DNA of 64,000 nucleotides from Dicaeum eximium. Its lineage: Eukaryota; Chordata; Aves; Passeriformes; Dicaeidae. Below the pieces are notes generated by a model. It ran no database searches. It was not told where the DNA came from and saw only the letters and a list, made by a program, of their open reading frames with translations. Shown piece by piece: positions 10,431 through 24,569 of the stretch. The translations under genes were made by a program, and so were the position numbers. The stretch covers positions 634,206 to 698,205 of the forward strand of contig VWZP01001599.1 in assembly GCA_013396995.1 (NCBI GenBank), read 5' to 3'. Each line of letters opens with the position of its first letter. Positions within the stretch are counted from its first letter, which is position 1.

Positions 10431-13400
10431 GATAACTAGCCTGGATCCTCACATAAAACAGATCTTGCTTTATAGTAAAGCTTAGCATTAGGAATCAGAA
10501 TTACAGATAATCTTCTTAAATTGCATTTTCAACAAAATATAATACTTCAGGATAAAGCTTAAGCAGGTACAGCTTGAACAATTCTCATGGGGCATCAGGT
10601 ACAGAAGGTAGAAAGTCTTCCATTTCATTGAGAAGAGACCTTTAGGTTGAGCTGAAAACAGATGTCATATTAAGCGCAGGGCTAAAAGTACATTTCGTTC
10701 TCTTAAGTGGATTTTCAATAGCCCTAAACTCTGCTAAACTACAGCTAAACTGAACTTCAGCTAAAGAGTTATTTGCACTTAAAAGGTAAGCAGACAGAAA
10801 ATTCTGGGGGGTTTGTTTTGGTTGGGGGTGGGGTTGTTTGTTTTCCAATTTGGTTTACAGATGAACTTCAGACAAGGACAAGACAGCAGTCTTTAAAGGA
10901 TTTCCTGAATTCATTTGAATCATCATTTTTGTTTAAGCTTTAGAGTGGCTTCAGAAAAGCAAAAAACACAGAAGCAAGTTAATTTTTAACAGGTATTCAG
11001 AATTGACATTAAGATGCATACTTGATTTAAAGTTAGATCTCATAGGGCTAATATATTTCTAAACAAAGACAAAGGATAGGATGATAGTTATGGTTCTGTA
11101 ACCTGGGAATGTCAAAACTGATGCTATAGCATCAGTTAATTAAAATAAACTTCTGAGACAGATGGGAACAAGCATGTGGTTGATATATTTGACAAAACAA
11201 CTTTTTCTTGAGACACAAAACAGGTAGAGAGCTAAAGTTATAGGTGGAGTTTGGATTCATTTACAGGAAAGAAATCATAGAAATATATTGTACTGATAAG
11301 ACCTTTAAAGAAACAACCTATTCAGGCTCAAATTTCAATTGAATAATTCTTATCTGATTTCATTTAATGTCCTAAGTTGGCCTAGGTAACCCTGGGTGAA
11401 ACGACATAATTCTAGGTTGCCAGATAACTGACTACCTGACAAATTTCTATCATATTTGGATAGACCAAACTGTGCTTCTCCTTTTCTCAGCTACCCAGGG
11501 CACATCAAATAGGAATGGTAAAGCTTGTTTTTTAAGCTAACATTTTGGGGGTTTGAGGGGGTTTTTAAATTTTTTTTTCTTTCTTTGTAAATTGGGAACT
11601 TTTTATTTTTGTTTGGATAATACAGTCATTGCTTCACAGCTTTTGGACAAGAGAAAATTAACTTCTCTGGAACCTTTTGACAGGATGTTTTTGTGACTTC
11701 TTCCATTATAAAAAAGGTAACTTTCCCCTGCTAGAAGACATCTGCTGAAGACAGATCTTTAATCTTCAGCCTGTCTTTCAGATGTCTTTTGATGCTCAGT
11801 GTTTGAAGTGAACACCCCAGGAAAATTTTTTCTCTGTCTATCTACCAGATATCAACAGAATGTTTCCTCCAGGTGGACACTCCACAGGTTCTCACTGCAA
11901 GGGGGTAGAGGAAGGATGAAGGGATAGAGACTGTGCTTGATCTGTAAGCCTCAGAACCAACAATAATTCATAAGCCTAGACAGGAAAGGGAGAAAGGGAG
12001 AACCATACCTTATATCAAAGAATATCAACCAACACCATTCACTCCAAAAAATCATAGCTCGGTTATACGAGACACACATAGAGAGCATGAAGAGAGGAAT
12101 GCCCAACTTCAGAGCTCAGAAAGGGAAAACAGTCCTGCAGACAATGACTAGTGTTTCTCAAATTCACTTTATTCTGCTTCATACAAGTCCTCAAGGATCT
12201 GAAAGCTTGTGTCTTAGCCACATTTAGGAGGATTTTCACATGGCTAACCCAAAGGCCAGCTTCAAACCAAATATCTATTGCCTAATCTAATACCACAGGG
12301 AATGTATAGCATCTAAGGAAAGGTCCCTGGTGTTTTCCCTTAATGTTGTTCTTGGAAATAGCTTTGCTGTCTTGGCTGAAGCATCCAAAAGGGAAATCCA
12401 GTTGGAAACAAACATTTTTCATAGAAAGATTTGGTGCCATATTGCAGAAGTTTGACAGACTACAAAATTTGAAACAAGATGCTAAAATTACAAGTATCTA
12501 CCAGCCCCCTCTAGAATAATGACTAGATAAGTACTACATTCTGCATGCTTTTTTTATCAGGTTTAGAAAAAAAAACAAAAACAAAACACCTTGCCAATTA
12601 AATGAAAGTGGAAAATAAATTTTTCATTTTAATATTTTACCCTTAAAAGAGAGAAAACATGGAAAACTTGACACTGTAACAGATTTTGCAAACTGCGAAG
12701 TATTAAGTAACTCTAGATACACACTGAAAAAGTAGAAAATTTCGGAGTTGAGTTGGTATGGTAAATAAGGCAGCATCCCTCTCAGATTTAGGAAAGAAAC
12801 AAGCATTCAAATGCCTTTGCTGAAACAAGATCCCAAGATCCCCTCTAATCTAAAAATCAAGGCTTAAGAACAACTTCCAGAAAGTTTTCCTAACCAATAT
12901 CAAATGCACTAATGGAATCACTTTCATTTTTATTCAGTATGACAGTAATAGCAAAATATCTTTGTAATCTGCTCTTGAACCAAATTAAGTATTAGAGAAC
13001 CTGGAGCATTTCCAAATGCAAGGAGGAGAACCTTGGGGTCAATAGGATTAACTTCCATTTCTTCAGCTTTGCTGTGCAAAGATCACAGAGAGCATGATAG
13101 GTTCCTTCAGCAATTCTGTGGTAGTTTTACAGGAGCTGGCAGAATAACTAATAAATACAGAGGCACTTCTGCTGCTGCTCATTGTACTTCTGGTGGGTAC
13201 CAGAGAACAACACACTACCCTCAGGAAAACAACTTTCCTTCTTCAAAATGCTAAGAGGGTGTTTTTATTTGGAGATTTTTTGGGGGTTGTTTGTGGTGGT
13301 TTTTTTAAGGGTTTTTTATCTGCTACTCTTACTGTTTTAAACTACTACTCAGTACTGGATCATTACTAGGGAGAGGCAGGTGATAAAGTAGAAGGGAAAA

Positions 13401-15269
13401 AACTGCTTTGATCAAACACTCTTATCTCCTTTCAACAAGCAGTTTTTTATCATCCTAATGTTAGGGCAAAAACTTCATAATAACATATTGTGCAACAAAC
13501 AGAACGTAAAATAAATTCTGAACTACTGAAAGACGAAATTATATGTTTCAGATTCATATTAAATTTAAGCCAGTACTGTGGAAACTTTCACCAACAAGCA
13601 ACCCAAAAATTTCAGCAATAAAGTAACATCCACCATAAAAAACTGAATTTAAATTAGCTCCTATTCACCAGAAGTCTACTTTTGGGATTTTATTTCCTAA
13701 TTCCAAAGCATCACCTCAATATGCAAAACAAAATTGCTGAAAAAATACAATTTTGGTATTTTGAGGTTAGTTGTGGGTGTTGGAAATAGAGCATCAGAGG
13801 GAGGAAAAGATTCTGGAGTGACTGGTAAAATTCAAAATTCAGATGTAAATGCCTGGTATTGATCTGAAGCTAAGTCTTCTGCTAAATGCATAATCTGTTC
13901 AGAATGGCTTATTGAACAGAACCTGAAGATGCTTGGTTTTATGCTATCTATAGGGACAAGATATAGTTATGAAATTAACCCTAATATTCACCAAAGGGCA
14001 AAAATATTTTCACCAAAAATATTCTAAAGGGCAAATGCTGTCCCCTCTTGCCCTCTCGAAGGTTCCATGAATAGGGAAAGAGCATATTGTCCCTAAAGTA
14101 TATGGTGGAAAACTGGCAGAAAGGATTGCTTTGTAGGCTAGATACGTCCACTATTGATTTAAAGTTCCTTCTTTCTGTCTCAGGGGCAGGCTTAAAATTG
14201 TCTTTCCCTTATTTCCAAAGGCAAAGATGATATTTTGCAGGAACATCAGTTGCTTCATGGTTTATAGACTGAAAAAAGCACTAAGCTGGCAGAAAGGTGA
14301 GGTGTTCTCATGTCTGTAGATACTCTGCACTGAAACTAGCCTACATTTCCATCACCTGATTGGCCAAGACTTCAGGAGAAATCAAGTGATGATGTGAAAC
14401 CGTGGCTGCTGAAAGCCAAAGCTATCATGAGACAGTGGATCTCAGAGCTGGCTACAGGCTGGTCTTTCTTATTCTAAGAAATACCATTTTCCTGCATTGA
14501 GACACAGCAATCACTTTCACAAGGTGACTACCAAAATCCTGTCTTAATCAAGAATGTGGTCCTGTGTTCGAAATACTTACAGACTGATTCAAACCCTACC
14601 AGCATAAGAATGTCTTCAAATTTATTGAGATTTTTGTATATTCTAGCATGAAAGGGGAAAACTCCTAACACCAGAAGCAGGATTAATCAATAAGTGTTGA
14701 ATTTATTCACATAATGACATTTCCCCTTAGCTATTCTGAATAATTTCATTCATGAAAGAGAATGAGACAGTCATTTTCATTTACCAGTATGTCAGGGATT
14801 TCTAAACAGGCTTTGAATATCTACATTCATTTAGCTGTATCCCTGTTTGAATGAGGCTTAAAATGATTCACCAAAGCATTTGAGCAGTCATTTCCCCCTG
14901 AATTCGGGAGGTTGGTTTCCACTCTGCAATCATAATGAAAATACATGAAAATAAAAAGATGCACTGGCTACATATAAAGTCAGTAGTCAGTACAAAATCA
15001 ATACAACTGATAATTTTTTCATAAGCAATACCAATACAAGGTTATGACCCTACCTCTAATTTATCACTTCAGTTATCTTTTTAAATTGCAGATTACATCA
15101 CTACTAAGGCTGAATGTTTTTGAGAGTTGGCTGTTGGGAGGAAGGCATTAAAAGCAGAAGAATGGTGAAGAGGATGGTAGATTCATTCAAGTCACCTTGC
15201 AGCTGGGAATGCCAAGGCCTAGAGAATAATGGTGTGGAAAACAACATATATTGTGCCTTTTGCTGCTCA
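10431..15269. other. AT-rich unique DNA, no gene seen
   Basis: No mobile element or gene recognised. It contains a perfect 22-bp palindrome (11116-11137), and G/T-rich low-complexity patches at 10805-10845, 11545-11600 and 13255-13315. Open frames of up to 73 codons carry no motif. Confidence 0.55.
11116..11137. repeat. Perfect 22-bp palindrome
   Basis: Arms AACTGATGCTA and TAGCATCAGTT meet with no spacer. It is mixed in composition rather than AT-only, so it is less likely to be a chance product than the AT palindromes elsewhere in the window. Confidence 0.9.
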
Positions 15270-15900
15270 TCCTCGGACTGTTTTGAGGAGTAGGATCTGT
15301 GTGTGGAGATAACATAGGTGTTTACAGAGACTAGGAGGCACTCTCACAGACCTGCTTGAGCTCCCAGTCTTGGGAGAGAGAATATCAAAGCTCAGAGATC
15401 ATAAAGAGTACAGGGGAGATCACAGCATGGACTTTATGGGCTCTTGACAAATGGGTGCAAAGAGCAGCCTCACCAATCACCAGGATGGAGTAAGCCTGAT
15501 GGTGCCAGCATTCCCACTTGTGTGTCTTCAGTCAGGTGTTGCTTAAGGATCCTAGCAAGGTTAGCGAGGTAATAAAATAAATTTACTCTTTGCATTTCAG
15601 CCGTGGTTTTGTGGTTGCTAGCCTGTGTCAAGTCACAAAGCAGCAGATGCAAAGACTCTGAGAGCAGGATATACAGTGTTGAAGTAGCAAGCAGTAGTGG
15701 CCTGTTGGTGAAGTCACACAAAAGGCAGCTGGGACCGGTGAGCTATAGGGCCAGACATTAGCTGGGTCCCAGCCCAGTGGGGGCCCTCAAGGTCTTTGCT
15801 GACCAGACGGGCACTGGTCCAGTAAGGTCAGGTCAGCCTGCAAAGCCCTGGGATTGGCTCCTCTGCAGTGCCAAGCTGCTGTTATCCAGCTGCTCCATCA
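15270..15900 (+). mobile_element. Possible degraded retroviral LTR and leader
   Basis: This block is clearly GC-richer than its surroundings. It has an LTR-like order: a section with paired CTCCCAGTCTTGGGAGAG, then AATAAAATAAATTTACTC and TTTCAGCC near 15570-15600 as a poly(A)/R-U5-like part. TTGGTGAAGTCACAC at about 15705 could be a degraded primer binding site. GGGACCGGTGAGC at about 15733 resembles a retroviral leader splice-donor area, and a GC-rich leader-like section runs to about 15860. No terminal inverted repeat, target duplication or gag frame can be shown. It could instead be an unrelated GC-rich unique segment. Confidence 0.3.
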
Positions 15901-18900
15901 ACACCAAGGACTTGAACCAATTACCAAATGATCCTGGCTAGCCTCCTTTCCTCCTTGACCACTTCTTTCTTGGGTTTTGTCTTTCTATATTGCTTTTTAT
16001 GCTCGAATCTGTGAGCTACTTGGTAATCTAGTCTCAGCTCTTCTACTGCTGGCTATAATTTTATCCTTCTTACCTTTCAACAGAATTTCTCTTAAGTCTT
16101 CCTCAGCAGTGTGAGCGAGGTTGTGCTGCTGAGACAAACCAGAGCTGGACCTTGGAGTTTTGGGACACGGGCAATTAAACATTTTATAAAAGAGGGTGGT
16201 TCCAGCAATAGTTCTTTGCTCACCTTTTCCTAACATGATCTGCATGGCATATGATCACGCAGGAGATAATCAGTGGTTCACAACTGTTAAAATATATCTT
16301 CAATAGCACAGATTTATGGTCTTACCAACTGCAATATAAATTCCTGCAGAGCACACAGGATTTTTAAGGCACTGTATTTAAAGTAAGAAACAGAAATCCA
16401 AACAATCCCTAGTGATTCAGAGGTGTAGGGTTTTTTCATGTCGAAGGCAACTTAAAAAGGGGAAAAACAACACTTAGTTCAAGGTACATGCCAAAGGAGA
16501 AAGAGGCCTCAAAGCACTTTCTGGTGTAGCTCCTTGACTTTTTCCAGCAGACGCAAAACTTATAAGCCCCTTAGCTTACAAGAACAGAATTTGTCTGCAC
16601 ATTTGCTATTCATCCTTTGCTCCATTTAGAAAGGAAATTCTAGAAATAGCTGCTAGCACTTCTTAATCCAGAAAATCAAAGTTCAGATACTCCAGTACAG
16701 AAGAAAAATAATGCAGGTCAGGAATAATGACAAATATTCTATTTTCCTTTAAAGAAGTAGACAATATCTGTAATAAATCTATTTATTCATTTCTCCAGAA
16801 AATAAATGGTTGTGTTTGCTCAAACCATATTTGAATCAGCTTCAAAAGTTTCATTTATGTCCATTAATTTACCTTCTGTTTCAGAGGAAGGGTGTCGTGG
16901 GTTTCTATTTCCTCTGAAGTACTGAGCTAGGCAATTATGATGTCCCGGAGCTCCAAGAGGTACCCAGGTGCTTCACATATTTAGATTTTTATCCAAGCTT
17001 TACGCTTCAGGTAGTTGACTCGTAAGGAAAATCATAATCATTATCCATCAAAGTTATTTCAGCATGTGCCTAGCCATGTACACTCAAAGAGACTTCAAAA
17101 AGAGTAAGTGTCACATTAAAAAGGGAACATAAGGCTTGTCCAAACACTGGAAGTCAAGAGGCTGCACAGTTCTGAGGACATGGGCTTGAAGTTTCATTCA
17201 AAAAATAGGACTAATTTGATCTTCAGGAACTGATTTATAGCACTGTATATCACAGTTTATTGTGTTGGCTAGACCTCAGTTTACCATTCAAATTACCTTT
17301 GGAATCTGTTAAAAAAAATAGAATGATATCTTTTAAGACTCAGTTAAAAGTTTATATCTAAATTAGATCACAGAGTCAGTTGTGTGGGGTGTATTTCTGT
17401 AATAACTTTCCTCAGGTTAAAAGGCCTTTATTGCAGGCTCTGTCATTGCATGCTTCTTGTTGCATGGATATAGCACATCAGGGGGCCACATTGTGATTAT
17501 TGCTTCATTGAACAACTAAGAGATGTACAGAACTGTAAGAATCACTGTATTTTATTCACAGCCTGATTACAGCATATAAATATAAAAACAAAGTGTTCAG
17601 CTCAGGACAGCAATTCGTTATCTCCTGTCTACACATCTTTGCAGCATTTCAGCTCTTCCTTGAAAAGACAGCAGGAAAAATTATGCAAGCTGAAGAAGAA
17701 AGAGGGGATGCCAGCTACTGCACGATATGCATGATTGCTGCTACCTCATGTTTTTAACTGTGTGCTTCAGGTAAGTTTCCAGCTCTGTGAGCCACTGTTT
17801 TATCTTGAAGCACTAGGAAAGCTGCACCAGAAAAGACAGCTGAGACAGGAACCATGATACAGCCACACCTTTCAAGATAGATTTAATTCACTTAGCCAAC
17901 TGCCCTGTTTAATATCTTCTAATGCAGCACAGCACACTAAAAATTCAGATGAAGTACCTCGCATGAGAAAATCGTAACATTACTGCTAATTATTAAGTAT
18001 GTGCAGTCTAAAAAAGCTACACAGCTCTTCTACTTCTCTGACACATTTTTCTGTAACAGAAAGGGGAAAATCAGTTTAAAAACACTGATTAATGCCCATC
18101 TTGTGATACCTCACTAATTAAGGCAGATTTCACTACATATAGTTCCACAAATTACTCTACTACTAGTACTAAGTAATCTAAGGTACAAAAGTAAAAATGT
18201 AATAGGATTTAATGATGCGCTTTATACTCCTAATGGTCTCTTCTCCCATGAAATGTTACAACAGGTTTTTTCAGTACCATCTAGATGTCTCCCAACAGGT
18301 AGAGTTCTGTGGTTTCAGAGGATTTTTTTTTAAACTTTGAGATGAAACTTGGTTATAATGTCTCGATTGCAACCCAGGCATTTAAGAAATAAAAATGCTG
18401 ACTATCCCAAACTAAAAAAGCCACATTTCAAAGGGCTGTAAACATTTAATTATTTTATGATTTAATGCATTTTTTTATCAGAGTAGCAGTTTTAAACATA
18501 GATTTAAAAGCCCAGGGTGAACAGCTGATCCAATATATCTGGCTGGCAATACTGCTTTTGACAAACACATTTGATGAGCAAACATGTCCTCCTAGCCACC
18601 TACATTCACACCCATCTGTTCCGATGGCAACATGCCTCTGCACTAGGTAAGATGCCAGTATTAGAAGGCCAGAGAAGAAAAGCCAAAAGTAGGGCTAAGG
18701 AGAAATCTAAAATACATTGTGGTTACCACATCTTCTTCCTGAATTTCATCCTACTTGTAAGAAGAATTACACTATTGCACACTGACTTTTAAAATTTTGT
18801 TCCTCTTCCATACAACTACAAGACTGGCAGCACACAGGAAAGGAGAATTGGTTGGCTGGGGATACCCACAGCTGCCAAAAACCCTTGAGATGAATTGCAG

Positions 18901-21900
18901 CTAGTATTTGAGAAGCCCATTAAGGACATCCATCAATTCACTCTGAAAAGGTAGAGACAGCAGGTTCTGCAGGTGAAGATAGTTCCCTGGAAGACAGCAC
19001 CACCTGGGACAGTCTCAGTCAGTGCTGAGTCTGCACTACAAGTTCTGTCTCTGTAAAGACAGCTTGGAGTGGCAGGAAATCAAGAATTCACCCAGTTTGA
19101 ATCACAAACTTTGTCATATGTTTGTTTTTCAAAGCTGTGCATTGTACTTCTTAAAAAGCACAAAATCTGAGAAAATTTTAGGTATCCATAAGTCTGCAGC
19201 TGATGCACTCACTGCAGTTGTGTGTCTTTGCCACTGTGAAGTGGGCAGAAATTATTCAGTATTCGGAGGGGGGAGAAAAACTGGAAGAAACTGATTTTAC
19301 ATTTCCAAGTATATCATGACTAGGGGTTTCCTAATTTTATGGTTTTTACATTACCAAAAGTAATTTCTCTTTTGGTAGAAGTGCTTTGGGTTTTTTTCAT
19401 AACTATAATATTGCCCCCAACAATTTTTAGCATATGTAGACACTTCTTTAGAAACCGTATTAAAAAAAATAATAAAAAAAGGCAAAGTTTACAAAATATC
19501 TCTTAGCAAAACTGATGATTAACAAAGTATTCATTTATATATGACCTGTATAAATTTTGAGATGAGATTAGAAAAGCATTTGCAACTTTGGCACCCAAGC
19601 CCCATTTTCTAAGCTTTGGAAAATACTGATTTTAATTAGTAGGCCATATGCTGCTGTGTATACCTCTTTCTAAGCAGAATGCCTTTGCTTTGGGATCTCT
19701 CCGAGACTTGGCCACCCTGACATATCCAAATCTCCCACTGACTGTACAAACTACTTAGGAACTATTCCAAAGCCCAGTGGAAAAGATTGTTATCATACTT
19801 ACCCTATTCCCCTTGCCACAAGAGATGTGCACAGTGGGGAGGTACAGTCTCACCCCTTGATATGATTAGAATTAACTCTGAGATTCTTCATCCTTTCTTT
19901 TTAATAGAGCATAGGTGAAGTTACTCATTTTTAAATGTTTTGAATTGTGAGAAATCTATGCCAAGATGAGTCTTCCAGTTCTCTCCAGGAGGGACAAAGC
20001 CAAGTGTTACAGCCAGCCCATGATTGGAGAAAGTAACCAAGAGGGGATGACTACACAGAAAGGAGGACAGGGAGTGCAAAAGCAAATTTTCAGTTGTGAC
20101 AATCCCCTTTAAGCCCTTTTCACAAACTCCAAGCAATTCAGGGCTATTTTTTCCAAGGACATTGTAGAATCTATAAGAATCTAGCTTCTTCATGAAATGC
20201 CATTGAAGAAAAAGAAGGCAGGAGGAAGACACCAGACAGAGAGGAGCTCCTTCACTAAATCAGAAAAGACTAACTTCAAATACTGGTCTGTTTTCCACTA
20301 TCATTTCTATGGATAGTCTGTGTTGAATAGCTGTTAGCATCGTGCCCTCTACAGTAGTTCATTTGCTCTTTATATAGTTTAAATTCTCTAATCTCAATTT
20401 TACATTATGAAAGGGACTTCAGATGCAAAAAAATCCAGCCCTTAGGTCTGCTGTAGCCCAAGAAGGCATCCAGCCTCTGTCCATTCACGGCTAATACCAT
20501 AAAATAATATCAATAATGCTAACTACATTCTGTTGTTTCTACATTTAAAAACAGACATTGAGAAAATCAACATTTTACAGCCATAAGGACCACTTCTCCA
20601 GAAATGTATTTAAAGAAAGATCAGTCATATATAATCTAGAAAAATCTCATACTTAATAGAGAAATAGTAGGGTCATTTCCCCATGTTGAGGAGAATTTCT
20701 CCTGTACTGTTTGTTTTCTAAATGAGCATTGTTTTGTATCTGTAGGTTCTATTTCTCACTGTTTAAAAAACCTACTTTTTCCTCTTACTTCTTGGGAGCT
20801 TCTACTTCGAACTTTTGAAAAATAACTAGTCTGGAGTTAGATGGGATAATGTAACTTAAAATCAAAAATGTTTGTTAGACTAGTTTGGGCTATAGGGTTG
20901 TATGACAGAATATGTCAATTAAATTATTATTGATTTGGGAGAGTGGAGAAAAGTTCATTCTTGTTAAATCAAGTGGAACAACCCCAAGGGACTAAGTGCT
21001 CACAAAGTAAAGAAAAGAGAAAACTCCACTTTTAATATATTTTTCTGTCTTGGCTCCAGAGATGTCTTCTAATCATGTGCTGAATTAGTACCCTACCAGC
21101 AATATTCTTAAATTTCAGATATACAACCAGCCTGATACCTTGCTTTTAATCTACCTAATGTTCTAGATCTATCTCTAAAGCCTAGTACTATTGTTCAACT
21201 GTGCAGCAAACTACAGAATAAATAAATACAATTATAGAGACAATATCATTTATTTGTTTACATTATCCTTCATACCTGAGGTAAAAAGTGCTTTGTAGAC
21301 CCAATCAGTTAGGGACTAAGTAGAAAAGGAATATTTTAAGAAGTTATTTAAGTAGAAGGAGTAATTCATATATCAGATGGCAAAATATTCTCTATTGCAT
21401 TTTTTAAGTTACAAGATAACTGGGAGAGAGCAGAAAGATCAAATGAAGATTCAAATGAAGATGTGAGTTGAAGAGAAGGTTGGGAAGAGCAGATTGTGAA
21501 AGCAAAGCCAAGCAAAGCCATGAAGAATTTTAACAGAGAGAAGCCCAGCATACAACACACCATTCTTCTGTAAAGCATAGTGTTGTACTGCCTGTAAATT
21601 CAGTTGAATTAAATATCAAGGCACTTCTGAAAAGTTCTCTTGGTTCCCATTTACATATTTATCCAATGGAACACCTTTGGAGATCTGGCACAACAGCAGT
21701 AGCACACAACTGATAAAATGTTGGAAGTCAATATGAACATTGTACTATCAACAAACCCTGCCACAATTTCATGGCAAAGGAGAAAACATACAGTTGGTAC
21801 ATGGACGTGAGTGGTTTTCCTTGCTTGCAATCTGCAGGGTGTTTCAGCAGCTTTGGAAAAATTGTACCTACCTAGGAGGTCTCTTAAGGAACATAGTGAA

Positions 21901-24257
21901 TAGGCAGCCCAAGAAGATTTTGAACTTAGAGAATTGTCAAGGAAAGGGAAAGAACTGAAATTGTTACATTAGTCTTGCACAGATCTATTTCAAAGAATAA
22001 CTGGATTATATTACGAAAAATACCTCCCTCATAAAAGATCCAGGAAAACTGAGAGCACAGGATTTAATCGCCAAACAACATAAGAAAATGTTAGTCTACG
22101 GCTATGGTTCCAGTCATGTGTTCTTTTTATCTAAGCAAAATTTGGAGAAGTTGTTCCCTATAAACATCAGGAAACAGCATCAAAAGCATATAAAAGCCAC
22201 CATAGAGAGGGCAGTTATGTCAGAGAGGGATTATTTAGTTCTTGTCCTAACATAAGGTAGACAATAGACAGATGGTTTTCAGATTTCTGTCATACTTTGT
22301 TTTTCATTTGCTTTCCTAAAATACAGTTTCAGAAACCAACAAAAAGTCTTCATTTTCTTTCTAGGGTATCAGTCAGTAGCAAAATCTTTGAGGAGGAGAC
22401 TCTCTAAATGTTTCTCATGTCTGAAACACGTGAAGCGTTTCAGTAAGTGTCTGAAACAAGTAAATTACCTACAATCAATATCACTGTAAGAAAAACAGAC
22501 AAAACTTACTAATTCTGATGAAATCAAAACTTTAATAACCACATCATACAGCCCTACAGTCAGAGAAGCAGCAGATCCTGCCAGAACAGCCTACATTATG
22601 CTGAAACTCCTAGTTATGCTTCTTGCCTTATTTTTTCTCCAGAGAAACAAAAGTATGCATTTAAAAATGAATTAAGTTAGGACCAAGCAAAGACTTTTTC
22701 AGCAATTGCTTTCATCATTCAACAATTTTTCTTAAGCACAGCAGTCTCTCATGAATAATCTCAACAGTGTCCAGAGGCCTGGTGATTATTCCATGATTGA
22801 ATAAATGTGACTGATGGGAAATCAGAACACTAAAACACGTGAGCATTGTGCAATCTGACCAGGCAGAATTGCTGTGAAATTGTTTAGCATGTTTCATTGT
22901 TCTTAAAATTGAAACTACAAATGCATTTTGAGACCTGCTAGAAACCCAATTCTTTCTCTTTTATGTATACAAAAAAAAAAAAAAATCCATTATTGTAGTT
23001 TTTAAGAACCACTCTACATCTATATTTTGACTTACATTGATCATTTAAATAAAATTAGCTGACTAACATTTTATTTCTGAATGTTCCAAAGAATAGTTCC
23101 ACTCAATATCAACACTTTTTATCTGAGCAGTAGGAATATGTACTAAAGAAATGGATATGATTCATCCATTTTAAGGATATTCTTCTCATATCTTTTACTG
23201 TGTCACCTGAAATAAATGTCCATACTCCTCGCAAAGGTGCATATGAATCTCTATTGCTGCTTCCAGATGTGTAAATAACATCACAGGAGAGCCATAGGAA
23301 GACTGCTGAGCACCTGACAGAAACAGTAAATTATGCATAGTGGAAAGGAGGCTCAGATTTCTAGATTTGTGCTTAGACTGCATTTTTTTCATATACGCTC
23401 AATTGTAAAAAGATCTTTTCAACATATATCCTGCTCTAGAAATTCAATTTGGTGCATTGCAGACAATATCGTACCTAGAAACATAACAGCAGACTTGAGA
23501 ACAAATCTTAAATTCCATTTATCCTGAGGTATATTACAACTACTTTAACTCTTTATTTTAAAGTGTTTTTAGAGCACCCACTCAGATTTATCAGATTTAG
23601 TGTCAACCATCTTAAGGGACAAGCTCAAAGTTCAAAATTTTACTTTAAATATAATTTTAAAATTAATTTTAAAGCTCTATTTAGGATATTAAAATTAATT
23701 TAATCTATGTATTATCATTATTCCTTGTCGTACTTATTACAGGCTAAGAGCCAAAAATGACAATTACAGATTACAGAATACTGGTATTGAAGAAGAGAAA
23801 TGATCCTTGTTCAAATACCTACCAATCTCAATCAACAAACAAGAATGAATGGAAGGAGAGGAATATACCTTTTATGCCAATACAACAGAGTATGGCTGAG
23901 AGCTCCATCATAATTCCATGACTGATTAATTTTTACTTCATTACTTCACTTTTTGGGTGAGAATCGCAGAAACCAGCTGCATCCTTCAGTCTCTGAACGG
24001 TTTTGTGCAGCTTTCCTTCCACCTCCCTTCTCAGGTAGAAAATGTGATTTCTGCTTTCAAATCCAATTGTTTCCGTATTTTATGCAAGAAATAATAGAAA
24101 TTTGCATCCCTTGGAACTTCCTAGTCATTATCAAAGACTACAACTACAGTTAGATCAAAGTCTACAACTGCAATTAGGCAATGGAATCAGTAGGGAATTA
24201 AGAAAATATGTCCTTTAGAAGAAATTGAAAAGTCTTGTAATGAAGGGAACTTCATAA
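15901..24257. other. AT-rich unique DNA, no gene seen
   Basis: No recognised element. Small items are a CAG|GTAAGT donor-like site at 17768-17776, an A run at 22971-22985, a short tandem of AAGCAAAGCC near 21500-21520, and an 18-bp AT palindrome at 23656-23673. The open frame at 19921-20232 (minus, 103 codons) has no motif and no flanking splice logic I can support. Confidence 0.55.
22971..22985. repeat. A15 homopolymer
   Basis: A run of 15 A. No retrotransposon body is recognisable upstream, so I do not call it a poly(A) tail. Confidence 0.9.
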
Positions 24258-24299
24258 ATGACATGCTTTAGTTATTTTCAGTGCTTGAAAAACAGAGGA

Positions 24300-24569
24300 A
24301 TGAAACTCTCTACTGTGTTGTCTTCTTTCATGCTGTGCATCATACTGGAAAGGACAGAGGGAACAGCTGCCTTGGACACCAGCAGGAATTTAGAATCAAC
24401 AAAAGATGTCACTGAGTTCCTGCTCTGTGGGCTACAGATGACTTCCAACCCAGATGCACACTTCTGCCACTACCCTTGCCTGCCTGCAGTATGCACTGAA
24501 TTAAAAACTGTCTCCTTCCACTTCTGTCCTGCTCTTCATAGTCACCCCCACCCATTTGCTTCTTTTTGA
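24300..24569 (+). other. Small ORF with hydrophobic start, function unknown
   Basis: An ATG at 24300 opens an 89-codon frame. It starts MKLSTVLSSFMLCIILERTEG, compatible with a signal-peptide-like segment, although the hydrophobic core is short and followed by Glu/Arg. The remainder has several Cys and His but no pattern I recognise. A polypyrimidine-AG (TTAGTTATTTTCAG) lies 19 bp upstream and could be a splice acceptor. No promoter, polyadenylation signal or homologous family is evident, so a chance ORF is the default. Confidence 0.12.

Noticed and set aside
17640..17776. Possible exon ending in CAG|GTAAGT
   Set aside because: The donor word is good and TTTGCAG lies upstream, but all frames between have stops. 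It could only be a noncoding exon, and nothing else supports one.
20410..20500. Possible CR1 3' end
   Set aside because: A few words (GGGACTTCAGATG, TCCAGCCC) resemble CR1, but the match is not collinear enough to call.
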